A DNA stretch of 64,000 nt from the NCBI RefSeq assembly GCF_000204055.1, contig NW_006768797.1, positions 191,202 through 255,201 of the forward strand, written 5' to 3'. The notes beneath the pieces are model-generated. The model did not search any database, was not told where the DNA came from, and worked only from the letters and a program-made list of their open reading frames with translations. This document shows positions 13,101 through 25,284 of the stretch, one piece after another; the first letter of the stretch is position 1; each line of letters starts with the position of its first letter. Position numbers and translations under genes: made by a program. The DNA is from Melampsora larici-populina 98AG31 (lineage: Eukaryota; Basidiomycota; Pucciniomycetes; Pucciniales; Melampsoraceae).

Positions 13101-13202
13101 CCTTATCAGGGGTGGCCCCTTTTTTGGTCAAGAAATCACACACTTGATAATGAAAATCAACAATAAATTTGATCGTTAGATATCAAGCAAAGTAAATACT
13201 CC
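10102..13202. other. Transposon-derived region without intact gene
   Basis: AT-rich. At about 10207-10440 a frame opening MAAQREDKLTSVLHK and broken by several stops looks like the start of a retrotransposon polyprotein. A polypurine-like run (aagggggaaatg, about 10760) follows. This could be an LTR-element remnant, but no LTR pair was found. The remainder (10.8-13.2 kb) holds only short open frames without family features. Confidence 0.4.
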
Positions 13203-13698
13203 CTATAGCTGCTTGGAGTACTTGAGCTCACTGTATGAAACTACTTTGTTCGTCTTGTGGTATCCTGACGCCCTCCAAGTTGGACAAGGTCCAGTAGGAA
13301 ACTGATTGGAATCACATTTTGAGGCTATAGGGACACCATTAGCTGCATTTTAGACAGAATCAGTACTGCTTAGCAACATTAGACACATGAAAAGATTTTC
13401 TGACAATTACTCACGTTGTAGTTGGGGTTTGCAGTCCGCACTTGGATATTTATATGTGGAGACATGATCACTGCAGTCTGGAAAGGCACATCCCAAAAGT
13501 ATTAAACCCAAGTTCTATATATTTTTGTTGCACTCCTTGAATAAGTTCATGACTCCTTTCAGAAATATTCTGCTTACACGAATATGCGGGGTTATTAGGA
13601 ACGCGCTCAAAAGCCCATTTACAGTCCTTGCTGGACTCGCTTTTCCCAAATAGTGTCAAAAGAGCAAAGATGATGAGAATGTAGGTGCGAGAAATCAT
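13203..13698 (-). CDS. Small secreted cysteine-containing protein (candidate effector)
   Basis: Three exons, 13578-13698, 13415-13477 and 13203-13342, join in frame through GT-AG introns (donors gtaagc and gtgagt) to 107 codons. The product begins with a clear secretion signal (MISRTYILIIFALLTLFGKS, then SES). The mature part is about 85 residues with five cysteines (in KDCKW, YCSD, DCKP, SKCD, GPCP) and no transmembrane span. Short, secreted, Cys-containing proteins with several introns that sit among transposons are the usual form of rust effector candidates (family knowledge). No specific family is recognised and the virulence role is inference. The start is the Met that opens the signal peptide. 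Confidence 0.75.
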
Positions 13699-13854
13699 AT
13701 CAAAAAGTGTATTAATCTTCGAGTAGGGTGTGTAAGGCTGACGGAGAATGGGAGTAATCATGAATTTCAAGAAGCTCGATGGTGTGCTTAAATATCCTCC
13801 AGAGCTATAAAATAGGCTCTCGATGTCACGCCGAGGAGAGATACCGGCGATGTA

Positions 13855-14921
13855 TAGTGGGTAGTGTCTAAAAGCGTGAAATCGGGTATTTGGAGCAAAA
13901 AGTTTATCAGTGCCACAAATTTGATCCAAATTGGAATCCGAGCACAGATTTGGAGTCCTTGCATCGGCCGCTATCAGAAATTGTTATCTCTGAGTTGTTT
14001 CAAGGGCTTTAAATTTTTCATCTTTTTTACAACAAAGTAGATTTTCATCATAGAATGTAATTTGCAATACAGAAAATTAAACAATACAATTCCTAGTGCT
14101 TTGCAACCTTCTCCATCAGTGAGGACATGAATTACAGCAAGAAGTCAATATTTGAAAAAGTTATAAGGAAAAACGAAAAAAATGTCATCGATTGAAGTCA
14201 GCATTGGTCACAGAGCCATGAGCAGCGGTTCGGAAAGAGTCGTATGGGTGCATTGTGACCTGGTGTATCAGTGAGAGCAGAAATCAATAAGACAAAACAA
14301 TCTTCGATGAAAATGTGAGAAAAAAGGGCGAAAACATACATCGAGGCCAGCATCAGTTGCATAGTTGCCAGAAATGGTTTGATGAGATGTATATGTCTTA
14401 GTGACAGCATTAGAACCACATTTGACTTTCATGGCCTGCCTACAAGCTATCAAATGCATCAAACAATTGATAAATCAAGAAAAATTCATGAATGAGATCA
14501 AGCAAAAGGTCGACTTACAAGAGATTGAACATTATCTTGTTGGTCTTGGGATGAAGATGAAACTCTCGGATGGTTACAAGAGGACCGGTTTGCCTATTTG
14601 TTTCAACCAAATCCTTCTCTTCCTGGAGATTGGAACGCTCGTACGGTGTTCGAGATAGCCTAAAACAAAATTGTTGTATGTATTGATCCTGTCAGTATTG
14701 GATATATAAGACAACAAAGCGATCAAGATAAATAACTTACATGTGACACCAAAGAAAGTCGATTGGAACCAATTGGCTCGAGTTCGCAATAGGATTTGAA
14801 GGTCGGAAAGGAACTGATCCACTTGAAGGATGTGATCTCAATCCTACATGTACGGGGAAATTTGAACATATGTAATTTTTTCCCCGGTCCGACATTTCAC
14901 GCTTTTAGACACTACCCACTA
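13855..14921. mobile_element. TA-flanked inverted-repeat element carrying a spliced coding fragment
   Basis: A perfect 28-bp inverted repeat lies at 13855-13882 and 14894-14921 (outer bases TAGTGGGTAGTGTC). It is flanked by TA on both sides (13853-13854, 14922-14923), which suggests a TA-targeting (Tc1/mariner-like) non-autonomous element of 1067 bp. No transposase is visible inside; instead it contains the spliced open frame at 14185-14843. The left end lies about 157 bp upstream of the effector candidate's start codon. Confidence 0.65.
14185..14843 (-). CDS. Unrecognised multi-exon protein, 5' exon not found
   Basis: Four consecutive exons join in frame with good GT-AG signals: 14741-14843, 14519-14659, 14340-14439, 14185-14259. 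They encode about 139 residues ending in GSVTNADFNR and a TGA. No single reading frame spans the region; the coherent frame appears only after removing three introns, which argues that it is or was a real gene. The first listed exon starts after an acceptor (acatgtag) and needs one more base, so an upstream exon is missing or lies beyond the inverted-repeat end. No domain recognised; two Cys, a basic patch and no membrane span. It sits wholly inside the TA-flanked element. Confidence 0.55.
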
Positions 14922-17640
14922 TACACTTATTGACATGCCAGACGTTGACAACAGGGACTTCTCAAGTTGTAGTCATAGGTCTGTCAGGGAGGGCTCGGAA
15001 CAACGTGATGATCACTTTGGTGAGTTCGTTGAATGTGAGCAACGTTTTTGAAAACCGTCTCGCTCGTACGCTATCAGCCGAACTCATCAAGTATCACTGT
15101 CGGTATTTGCACCCAGCAAAACCATAATTTATGGGACTCCCGTTGATAGATGCACATACCGCAGACAATATTGATCTCAGTTTCCATGGAGATCCTTAAC
15201 GATCGAACTTCGAAGGAAGCAACAGATCAGATGTTGTAAAAGTGCACCACGTGCGACCGGAGAGAGCTCTCCTAAAAAAGGGCTGCTGATTCTGAAGGAA
15301 GACAGCCCTTGGTTTTGAGTCACAACAAGGAAAAACCCAACAATAGATACATTTGCATCTGCTTGGGGTTCAAACAAAATGATGATAAAATCCTACCCTC
15401 CAGGAAGTCTTGGTGGCCAATTTTGGGATAAGTTGAGAAAGCAAGCACTGATCTGAGCAGCAGCTGAAGCCCAAATAGATAAGGTGGTGAGAGATTTTTG
15501 CTTTGGTGTAGAGGAACTAGAAGGAATGAGATCAACTGCAAGAGTTGCCCACAAAGCTTCCATATACACTGTCAGAGTTTTCTAACCATCATATTGATCA
15601 GAGAGCCTCATTGCTGCAAATAATGAGCAAACCATCAATCCCTTTGGGTGGGAACCGGAAATGTGATGGATTATAATGTGTGTTTGTATTAGCGCAGGAC
15701 AGTCATCAGGTACTGTCCTATTTTTTATGTCAAAAAGATATTGTAATTGACTGGGGGTGACATAGTGCTGTGGGTGTGGGTTCTTTGTATTCACCCAAAT
15801 GGTCTCTAATAGAGTTTTTATATACCTTGATAACATGGGTTCATTTATTAGGATGATCTCTATCTTTTTGCCAATTTGTTCAATTTGGGTGAATTTATGT
15901 TCAAGATTTTTTGATCAAAGTTTATTTTAATATATATGAGTTTTGTTTGAAAGGAGTGATGGAGTGTCCTAGTTTTTGAAACAAAATAAATAACATTTAA
16001 TTTTTGTCATAGAACTTGGAGAGGGAATGTGGAAGAATCTTGATTACAACATTTTTTTTGGGTTTTCCATCAATTCATTCAAAGTTCAACATGCCCCTTT
16101 TATTACCAAATTTGATGAATAATGAAGTTTAAAATGAAATCATTATCTTGATGAAAAGAAAGTGAATTATCCTGGAAGATGAAATCTCTAGCCTTCCAAC
16201 CTTCAACTGAGCCAACATCTACAATCACATAATGGAACACTGAAATTTAATTATGTGTACAAATTGCATCATTTGCAGATGAGGAAACACAATTACAGGA
16301 TTCTGGGGCACATTGAATACATGTGACCTTCTACATGAGAGCTGATGAGGTCCAATATGATTGTAAACTGAAATCTGGATAAGGCTTTAAATACATCAGA
16401 CAACATATTTATCCTGCAGGGAAACACTTCTACATTGATATGATGACTTTCAACCATCATTATGATATTTCTGTCAACTGTTTTGATCTAGGATACATAC
16501 ACAACATGAAGTTGTGACAGTCATGTAGGATTTTATTGCTATGCTCATCAAAGTTCATTAGGCACCTACAGCTGCTTGGGGTCTCCAAGAAAGACAAGAG
16601 TTATGATACCACACCCTCAATCCTGGTCTGGAAGAGAGTAGGTCAGAGACCATGGCACAAACTTGATGACCAAGCCAGAGGCTTGAGAGATTTTGACCCC
16701 TGATCCGGCTCAGCCTGGTCAGCCATGGAAATATTAGGTCACAAGCTTTAATATCATACAGGGGGTTGGTAAATTGGAGAGGACAACTTCCCCAAAGGCT
16801 GGAGATTGAGCCAAGTGTTATTATTGATCAATAAGCTATCACTGAAAATGTATTCTCACTTTCCCCTCATTCCCAGTTATGATAACCCCCGCCACCAGTC
16901 CGGCAGAGCCGGATGAGATCAGAGCACAAGCTTGATTCCCCAATTCACAGCTAGGGCAATTGGGTAAATCCAATCCTGCAAGATCTGTGGCTCATTCTGT
17001 ACAATATTAAGCATCACACCACTATTACCAGCAAATTATGCTCAAAGCTCTCCATATATGTGATCCTAACTCACAATCAATCCAATTCTTTCAGCACATC
17101 AATATATTAAAATCATAGATCATGTTTGTCAATTCTAGCAGAGCTGTGATTCATTCTAAGCACAATTATGCCACAAACAACTTTCAATGTGAAATTATGC
17201 TCAGATCCCTCTAGCCATGTGCCAATGAATTACAAACATTTTGATGATTTCAGTCCATCACCATCTCAAAACCACACTCTAAATTCAGTATACTGTTTCA
17301 TGCAGGTTTCAGGTATTGAGTGGATTTTGGAAACAAAGGTTTTCAGAGACAAGCTTGAAATGATAGAGGTAAGAACCACACCAAGGACAAGTGGCAAAGA
17401 GGGTTGGCCTTTTCTGGAGTTTGTGTTTTTGTTGTTAGGTCATGCCAACAGTTTTGGTACAAGGAGCCACTGAAATTTAAAGGGAGAAGAGAACTTGATC
17501 TGGATCAACCTGAGAAACTAATTGCTGAGCATGTGTATGATGACACTCTGACCCAGGTGTGTGACTGTGAGTGAGGCTTTGGCATGTCCCAGAGATATGT
17601 GGCAGCTGGGCACCAAAGACCCAGTAAAATGAAATAAAAT
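14922..17640. other. Repeat-derived intergenic region
   Basis: No gene supported. The open frames are short, lack introns that would extend them, and show no motif. The text is AT-rich and looks like decayed transposons. No inverted or direct long repeat pair was found. Confidence 0.5.
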
Positions 17641-17860
17641 CAAATTCAATCAAATCAAATCAAATGAGATAGAAAATCAATCTAAGATAACAAACAGCCT
17701 ATCATCAAAGAAAAAAGTTACAAGAAAAAGAAATCAAAAGAAAATTATCTCTATTCAAAATCATATTTCAATTTCAATTTCCAATTTCCAATTTCAATTT
17801 CAATTTCCAATTTCAATTTCAATTTTGACTCTTGTTCAACTCTTTTTCCTTTGATTTGAT
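17641..17860. repeat. Simple repeats (caaat)n and (tttcaatttcc)n
   Basis: Runs of aatcaaatcaaatcaaat at about 17640-17665 and of tttcaatttccaatttcaat at about 17765-17825. Typical slippage-prone simple sequence, with no gene. Confidence 0.85.
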
Positions 17861-17989
17861 TTAATTTATTCCAAACTCACAAACATAAATACCTTCACAA
17901 AAGAAAAGAAGAACCCTTTTTCTATCATGAAACAAGGAAAAAAAATCACAAAAAAACTAAAAAATCTTATTTAAATACAAAATTATATG

Positions 17990-18290
17990 AAAAAGAATCA
18001 ATAATAAATAGATATATATCAACAAAAAAACATATATATATATAAGATGATTCATATCATATATATATATATAGATATATGAAGAGGTATATATATCAAA
18101 AGACAATATATATATATATATCAAGGAAAGAGGTGATATATACCAAAAAATGATATATACCAAAAAAGACAATACCAAAAAAACATGATATATGCCAAAA
18201 AATGATATATACCAAAAAAAACATGATATATACCAAAAAAGTATGATATACCAAAAAAAGACAATATCAAAAAAAAAATGATATCAAAAA
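17990..18290. repeat. AT microsatellites and a gatatataccaaaaaa minisatellite
   Basis: Several (TA)n tracts (18030-18125) are followed by about eight imperfect copies of a 16-17-base unit gatatataccaaaaaa (about 18130-18275). The array is low-complexity and non-coding. Confidence 0.9.
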
Positions 18291-18384
18291 ATAAAATAAA
18301 TAATCAAAAACAATCAAAAGTAAATAGTAAAAGTAAAAGAGTCCAATGTGAAGAAAATCATAAACAAAGAAAAACAAATCCTAG

Positions 18385-18446
18385 AATCCAAATCCAAATC
18401 CAAATCCAAATCCAAATCCAAATCCAAATCCAAATCCAAATCCAAA
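18385..18446. repeat. (AAATCC)n hexanucleotide array
   Basis: About ten perfect copies of aaatcc in tandem. It opens an artificial Ile-Gln repeat frame on the plus strand, which is not a gene. Confidence 0.95.
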
Positions 18447-18499
18447 CTTCCCATCATTGTTTTTTTTCATTTTCCAAATTCCTTCAATCAACCTTTTTC

Positions 18500-18690
18500 T
18501 TGAAACTTTTCTTTCTTCCATCCATTCTTCCATCCATTCTTCCATTCTTCCATTCTTCCATCCATTCTTCCATTCTTCCTTCCATTCCCCCCTTCCTCCT
18601 ATTTCAATTCTGTTTATTCATTCATCCTTCCATTCTGGTTATTCATCCATCCATCCATCCTTCCATCCTTCAATTCTTCCAATTTCAATT
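18500..18690. repeat. Pyrimidine-rich (ttccat/ttcc)n tract
   Basis: A near-pure pyrimidine strand built from ttccatcc, attcttccattc and similar units, continuing the low-complexity block that precedes the KCH gene. 18691-19008 is A-rich 3' flank of that gene without other features. Confidence 0.85.
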
Positions 18691-19008
18691 CTTCCTTTTT
18701 ACTTTTTCCTGTTTCCTTTCTTTTTTTTTCAATATTCTTGATCATTTACAAATTCAAATTAACTTTCTCATCAAAGAAAACCAGAAAGAAAATCAAAAAA
18801 ACAAAAAAAAAGACAAAAAGGAAGACAAAAAAGAAAATGAATGAAAAAGAAAAATTGCAAAAGAGTAATCTAACACACAAATCTCACAAAACCACAAAAC
18901 CACAAAAAATTTTTCACAAACGTAATCATCCAAGGGAAAAAACAAATCCAGTAAGAAAAAAAAATGAATGAATAAATGGAAAACTTAGTTTCCAAATGAA
19001 GAAAAAGT

Positions 19009-21070
19009 TTAATGAGGATGACCATAAGTATGATTCGAAAAGTTCCTAGAACTAGGTTGACAATTTGTCTGACTAAGTGTTTGATTCTGATTCTGATTTT
19101 GTGAAGAAAGCGGTGCTTGTGGTTGTTGTTGTTGTAAAGCCAACTCAGTCTGAGCATACAAATCAAACAAATCCTGTTGAATTCCTCCTTGTTGCTGTCC
19201 TTGTGGTTGTTGTGATTGAGAAGGTAAAGGAGGAGGCACTTGATAATACATTTGTCTTTCTTCTCCTCCATACTCATGATGAGTTCTACTACCTCCCAAC
19301 GAATTCAACTTTTTCTCATCTCCATAGAATCGTTCTTCTTGACTCGAATATGATGGTGCTCTTGATAGACCGCTTTGATGGTTAGTTGTATAAACATTAG
19401 GCTGTGAAAGTGGATGGCTTTCGGTGACTTGATCACTATATCCTCCTCCTGTCCCACCTCCTCCACTTCCTACGTTAGTGTTAGGGTAGTTTCTGCCAAC
19501 GGTGGGAGCTTGATGGGATACGAAGTGATCAGTCCTTCATGTTTCAAAAAATTCATTCGATACAGGGTGAGTGTTGAAAAATGTGGAGAAGAAGAAGAAG
19601 AAGCAGAAGAGGAATCTCAAAAAAAGAAAACTTACGATGTAGTACTTTCAGCATACCCCGGATGAGCCCAAGGCACGGTAGGAGGATTATACTGACTACC
19701 GGAAATACTCAGACCCGAAACACTTCCAGCATACTTATTCATTCCATGAGGAGGATAAGCATGATTACTACGAATCGTTCGTTCACCACCTTTAATACTA
19801 CCACCCCCGCCTCCTCCTCCACCTCCCATCAATTCGTCCATTCCAATCTTCGGAAGAGTAGGTTGAGGTAAGGGAGCAGCTTTGAATTGTCCTTTTTTAT
19901 CTTTCAAATGTGAGTAATCTCCCATAGCTTCTTTTCTCATGATTGCTGCTTCCTTGGCTAATCGTTTTCGGTTCTTACGTTTCATCAATTCGGCAATCCG
20001 CTTTGAATCCAGACAAAAAAGAGTTAATATCAGTAAGGGAAAAGAGGAAGATGAAAAAAATGGAGAATACCTTATCGACTTTATGACAACAGTATTCTTT
20101 TAAATTCCCTTGGATATAACATAACAATGGCACATACATAAACGCCGCAATCAACAAAAGAATAAACGATCCCACCCAGATCGTCACTACAACCAAAACC
20201 ACAAGGATAAGTGATCCCATGAAGCCCAAAAGCGAATGAAAGAGAAGGGAAAACCACAAACCAGTGAATATCATAGACACCAACACCGAAGCCTTTGCAA
20301 AACTACCATCATACCATTTATGAATATCAGTGGTAAAGCCAACCGAACGAGCAAACGAATAAAGAGTTAATCCATTGATCACTTGTCTTGGAGCATCAGC
20401 CAATAAGAGTCGTTTCCATCCTTTGAACGTAAAGAACACAAAGAAAGCAAAATCATCCTTTTTCTTTTTAGAATTATTAATTTGTGAGAAAAAACAAAAA
20501 TGATCATAAGATTTCATTGAATAATAATTATTCTGTGTGTTGTAGAAGCAAGCCAGCAAGCCAAAAAAGTGAATCAGTCAAACTGTGGTTTATAGGAAAG
20601 ATAGAGTTGAGACTTACAGCCATGACATTTGTAAAAGCATAACTAATATCTCTAGATCTAATAATCGCTCTAGACTTCTTAGCTTCCCAAACGAGTAACA
20701 AGAAAGAAAAGATAATACAACCAAAGAAGATCCATTTTCCGATTGAGAAAGGTACATTCATAGCCGATGAACCCGATGAGTTTTCCAAAATCGAACCTGC
20801 CCAATGATTCGAAGCTAAGAGTAAGACCATCGTATAGATATCTGAACAATAAACCAAGACTGATTTGATGACTAAGACGTAAAGGAAACAGTACCTGAAG
20901 GAAAACCAGATTAGTCGAATGAGCCGATTGAATGAGTGAAGGGATTTTAGGAAAAAGACTTACTGAAAGTAACTCATACAACCTGAGTTATGAAACTCTC
21001 TGACATCTACAAAGTCCCATTTATGATCAGGTACTTCTTCTCTTTTCCATTGTGCACCCGAACAGCACAT
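19009..21070 (-). CDS. KCH-family low-affinity potassium transporter/channel
   Basis: Plasma-membrane K+ transporter of the fungal KCH1/KCH2 (Prm6-like) family. Exons 20964-21070, 20618-20894, 20071-20532, 19636-20000, 19009-19534 sum to 1737 nt (578 aa). The conserved N-terminus (KREEVPDHKWDFVDVREFH), SRDISYAFTNVMA, SYDHFCFFSQI and the hallmark FFVFFTFKGWKRL-LADAPRQVINGLTLY are all present. Hydrophobic stretches give about five spans (YCFLYVLVIKSVLVY, IGKWIFFGCIIFSFLLLV, VLVSMIFTGLWFSLLF, LILVVLVVVTIWVGSFI, LLLIAAFMYVPLLCYI). The C-terminal ~290 residues are cytosolic, with a Gly run, Pro/Gln-rich tracts and Ser/Thr sites. In yeast the family supports K+ influx linked to Ca2+ uptake during pheromone response. 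It is divergently arranged with the BSD gene. Confidence 0.92.
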
Positions 21071-21716
21071 GATAAGAGACGAAGTTGTTGAGAGTTGGAA
21101 TAGGTGTTGAAAGGTTGAAGAATGTTAAATATGATGAAGTGTTGGAGAGAGATACATGGAGAGGATGATGAAGAAGGTGAGTTGGAGTGGTCAGTTGTGA
21201 TTTGAAGTGAATGAAATGGTCGAAACTGAAAAAGATAAAATCAAAAAAGAAGAAAGAAGAAAGTTCAAATTTCAATTCAAACGATAAAACTTTAAACTCA
21301 AATTTAATTTAAAAAAAAAAACCAAAAACTTCAATTCGGTCTCCTTATCTACCGACACAACACAATTCAACTAAAAAACTACTGACCCTTTTATCTATGT
21401 TCCTTGACTTCCAATCAAAACATTAGATTCCAAGTTATCAAAGATTGCAGGAAATAGGGAATAGGGAATGGGTTGATCAATCAAAACAGGTTCAAGGGCG
21501 TCTCATGAATTGGTCAAGGTCAAGAGTTTGTAACTTTCAAGATGTCACAGTCAATGGGGTTTCGAAATTCACTGACATCCCAACTCAGAGAATGTCAACT
21601 GAGAACCTGTCACGATTGCAACATTTCAAACACAAACTAATCAAGATCACTTTTCAACAAGAACACCATCATCAGACTGAGTCATACCACTTCAATTCCA
21701 AATACACTACACTACG
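21071..21716. promoter_or_regulatory. Shared divergent promoter region, KCH transporter / BSD gene
   Basis: 646 bp between two divergent start codons, with no open frame of its own. It holds polypyrimidine/polypurine runs (aaagaagaaagaagaaag near 21240) typical of fungal promoters. No specific factor site can be claimed. Confidence 0.5.
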
Positions 21717-23697
21717 ATGGATGAACCCAATCAAGTAAGCAATCCATAACCCAACACACATTCATACCACCAGAACCTAATCCAATCCACTTTGAAACAA
21801 TAAAAGAAAGACCATCAAAGCAGCACAGAACCATCGACTTCCATCAATTCTTCAACTTCTACTATCACAGATCTAGATCCAACTCACCAACCCACCCCGA
21901 ATCAAAGTACTACGATACCAGATCAAACTCAATCGCAACCCGATTCTAATTCGAACTCATTGGATCAAGAACTTAATGAAATTAAAAAAACTTTAGGAGG
22001 GATGAGTGCTTCGTTAGGTGGATGGTGGGGAAAAGTATCAAAACAAGTCAATCTGAACTCCCCACTCCCATTCCGAACCCGAAAAAAAACTAATCATTCC
22101 TTGTTTTGGATTTTTAGTCAGTTGAAGCATTAAACGGAACATCAATCGGAGCTCAAATCAATAATGTCAAAAAAGACATAGCATCCTTAAACATACTAGA
22201 AAAAGCTAAAAAAGAAGTCGAAAGGATTGGAGAACAAGCCAAAGAGAGTTATGCAGTAGTTCAACATGAGTTAGAGAATGGAGGGAGTGATTTAAAGGAT
22301 GGAAATCATAGGATGGTTACCGTTGATGGGTTAGAGTTGATCATTCAGGATGATGATTTAGAGGAAAAAGAAAAAGGAAAAGGAAAAGATTATGTGGGTG
22401 ATCAAGAACGTACAAAGGAAACTGAGGGAGGAGGGGAAGGTGATAGGATGGTAGATCCAAAAGATGAAGATCAACACTCAAGTAACACCTCACCTAAACT
22501 TCAAAATAATCTGTTCGACCCAACAAGCATCAGTTCTTTTTTTTCGAAATTATCAAAAGATAGTGAAAAGTTAACTTCTTCAATCCAAAGCACTTTATCA
22601 AACTTACCCAAAACATCAATCCAATTACCTAAAACGACCTTGAACGGAAGCTCATTCGATCTAAGTGAAGTTCAAAGACTTGCAGAAGGGTATTTGAACA
22701 AAGGTGAAAGTTATTTACAAGATGTGGGAAAAGAGTTAAGGGATTTGGTTAATGAAGCTGTCAAAGTGATTCCTCCAGCTGAAGATGATCATCAAAGTGT
22801 TTCTACTAATGATTTGAAAACGGGTCAAGAGGTTCGAAGTTTGGATACCAAGAGAGAAACGTCGATTGCGAGATTGAGAAGGGACGAATCAGTCTTACTG
22901 GTAGATCCCTTGGTCGAATCGAAGGATAGGTTTCAGGAGTTTTGTATATCGGTGGATCAGGCTGGTGGGGTGTTGGGTGAAGCTTGGAAAAAGAAAATTC
23001 TAGAACAGTGGGATGGAGAATTGAACCCAGATTATGAGACTTTGAAGACTGTTTTTGAGAAGATCGGTTAGTAGCAGTTGGAATGAGGGTTTCTTCGCTT
23101 TCTTCCTTTGAGTGGTTTATTGATTCTTGATTGGTTTTTTCGGGATGTAGTGCCTAGTTTGATTTCTGAAGAAGTTTTTTGGAGTCGATATTTTTTTAGA
23201 TTACATGAAATCGATCAAGAAGAAGCGGCTCGTAGATTAGTCTTAGGTAATCCTTAACCCCCCTTTGAATCGAAAAGCCTGCTTCTTCTTTCATTGATTT
23301 GATTTGTTTTTTAGGTGCAGCACAAGAACATCAAGAAGGAGATTTTTCATGGGATATGGAAGAAGATGAAAGTGAAGGTGAAGGTGAAGAAAAGAAACCT
23401 GAAGAAGAGATCCGATCGATGACACCTAAAGCTAAACCGACTTCATCTAAACTAGAATCTGATTCACCATCACCAATACAACAACAAGTGAATCCTTCGA
23501 AACCTAATGTTGGTAGTGGTAGGAACTCGAGTGAAGGAACTACGGAAAGTTTTGATTTGATTAGTTCAAACCTTTCACAACCTAGTGGGGATGATGAAAC
23601 TTTATTGATTCAAAAAGATCATGATGGAAAAGATGGAAAAGATGTGAAAGATGTGAAAGAGAAGGTTGAAGAAGATGAAGATTCAGATTGGGAATAA
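21717..23697 (+). CDS. BSD-domain protein (DOS2/BSDC1-like)
   Basis: Exons 21717-21734, 21807-22046, 22118-23066, 23151-23246, 23315-23697 total 1686 nt (561 aa). The N-terminal half has coiled-coil and amphipathic segments (LDQELNEIKKTLGGMSASLGGWWGK, split here only by its length; EKAKKEVERIGEQAKESYAVV). The BSD domain spans about residues 375-440, with the signature aromatic pair in SEEVFWSRYFFRLHEID. An acidic tail ends DSDWE, as in BSDC1-type proteins. BSD domains occur in TFIIH p62, synapse-associated proteins and DOS2; the exact cellular role here is unknown. The small first exon (6 codons) and its acceptor at 21806 are the least certain join. Confidence 0.85.
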
Positions 23698-24370
23698 GGA
23701 TTGAAAAGTTGAATGGTTATGGGTTTTTTCTTTGGATCATGTTTATCAGAATCATGGGTTGTTTGTTTACATCATTTTTTTTAAATATCTCTGTGTACAA
23801 TTAGTCATTTTTTTTATATCTTACGATTTTTTTTTTTCATATACTTTAAGGTTTCTTTTTTGTTGTCTTTGATGATCAGAAATTCGAAATGAACACTTTT
23901 TTTAGTGATTTGTTTTGGGGCGGAGATTCTTGTAGCAGGATGAACAGGATGAAGGAGACGGCCTAAGAGCGTATAGTTTGAGATCCATCATCACAAACCT
24001 CCAACAACTCATCAGATAGAATATCCACGGATTGGTTTGGTTTGGGTTTTTTATGTATGACGCTATGTACATTTTGTGGACCATGACAATCAGAACGAAA
24101 GGATCTGAAATACAATCAGGCCTTTTTGAATTCGTGTTTGACTCAGTCTCAACCCAATAAAGTCCAAGATTTTCAAACCTGAGATTCGGTTGTGAATTGA
24201 TGCGCTTCTTGAACCAGGATTGTCAATTCACACTTTGTGGATGTTATGATTTACAATCAGTTTTGAAAGTTTAAGGTTCTGTTTACGATTTCATTTTAGA
24301 GAATTCATGATCATTCTATCGAGATTGTGAGTTGAAAGCATCGTAGTATATATACCTTCTTCTCACTCGT
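23698..24370. other. Intergenic, BSD gene 3' flank
   Basis: T-rich 3' flank followed by unremarkable sequence. No gene or repeat recognised. Confidence 0.5.
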
Positions 24371-24760
24371 AGTAAAGGCAAGTAGTACACTTTACTAATA
24401 TAACTCTGACGAGACCACCTCGATACGCAATCCTCCGACACTCTGGGAAGTCTCTCAATACCTTGGCACCGTCACCACTGGCACTGGCAACACAATGGGT
24501 AGGCAATCTTTTCTTAAAGCAAAACCTTCGAACCAAGAATTAGCAACAAAAATCAGTTTAAGAAAATTGACTTTGAACTGACAACTACAGTATCTTTACA
24601 CGCTCCATAAAGGGATTCCTGGAAAGCCAACTCAAACTTGCACACACGCTGTACCCTGCCGAAATATACATAGATACTTGCAGTTTGGTAGCGGGTTTTC
24701 TAACCCTAACCCGTACAACTTATAAGATAACGTAAGGGAGAATCCTCGTTTGAGCGGGCT
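24371..24760. mobile_element. Decayed LTR-retrotransposon leader (tentative)
   Basis: Shares a phrase with the leader of the gag remnant at 28.1 kb: gtatctttacacgctcc here against gtatctttacacactca there. Both are preceded by Pro/Thr-type low-complexity codons. There is no intact frame and no LTR pair was found. Confidence 0.3.
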
Positions 24761-24894
24761 GGTAGTAGGTACAGCTTGAAAGCGCTACGTGGGGCTTTCA
24801 TAGTTTAAGTTTGTAGAATTGTAATGAAATTGGATATTGGTTGCGGTTGCGATATTTTGTTTTCAAGTGCTTTATAGACGCTGATTCCAAGTGT

Positions 24895-25030
24895 GGTACA
24901 TATAGCGCAACGCGTCAGACCTCAATCAAGGTATAGGAATGGCTGTGTAAATTCAATGAAGGCTATAACGTGTCATACCTCAATCAAAATTTATTGGAAT
25001 GGCTGCGTAAAGTAAAAGCTATAAGTAGAC
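24895..25030. repeat. Imperfect tandem duplication upstream of the AsaB-like gene
   Basis: Two ~60-bp copies share gtca-acctcaatcaa, ggaatggctg-gtaaa and a ctataa block (cores at about 24922-24956 and 24975-25020). They lie about 260-390 bp upstream of the start codon at 25285. They could be regulatory or simply a small duplication. Confidence 0.7.
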
Positions 25031-25284
25031 CTGCTAGCTGACTCCATATGATCGATTCTAAAGGGATTTCCTTGCTCAATTCCTTTTATCCAAGAACACA
25101 CCTCTTCATAAAGAAACTAAGTACTTCTTCAAATGTATTCATCTTTGCTTCAAAAGTGGATATTTTTTAGCTTGATTTATTGTTCTCTCATAGATAGTAA
25201 AAGTATCTCAAAACGGGCATTGAAGGGTTTGTTTGTATCCAATCTTCCAAACAGCTTCACATCAAATCACTAACCCAAATTTCA

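Noticed and set aside
13468..13929. Reading the effector candidate as a 153-residue single-exon protein from a Met at 13929
   Set aside because: The upstream part runs through the transposon TIR and lacks a signal peptide. The spliced model from the Met at 13698 gives a signal peptide plus three in-frame exons.
14930..15127. Upstream exon for the partial gene at 14185-14843
   Set aside because: No frame here gives a start plus a donor with the required phase, so the 5' end was left open rather than guessed.
18278..18844. 188-codon frame with long Ile-Gln and Ser-Ile-Leu-Pro runs
   Set aside because: It translates the (AAATCC)n and (ttccat)n simple repeats and is not a protein gene.
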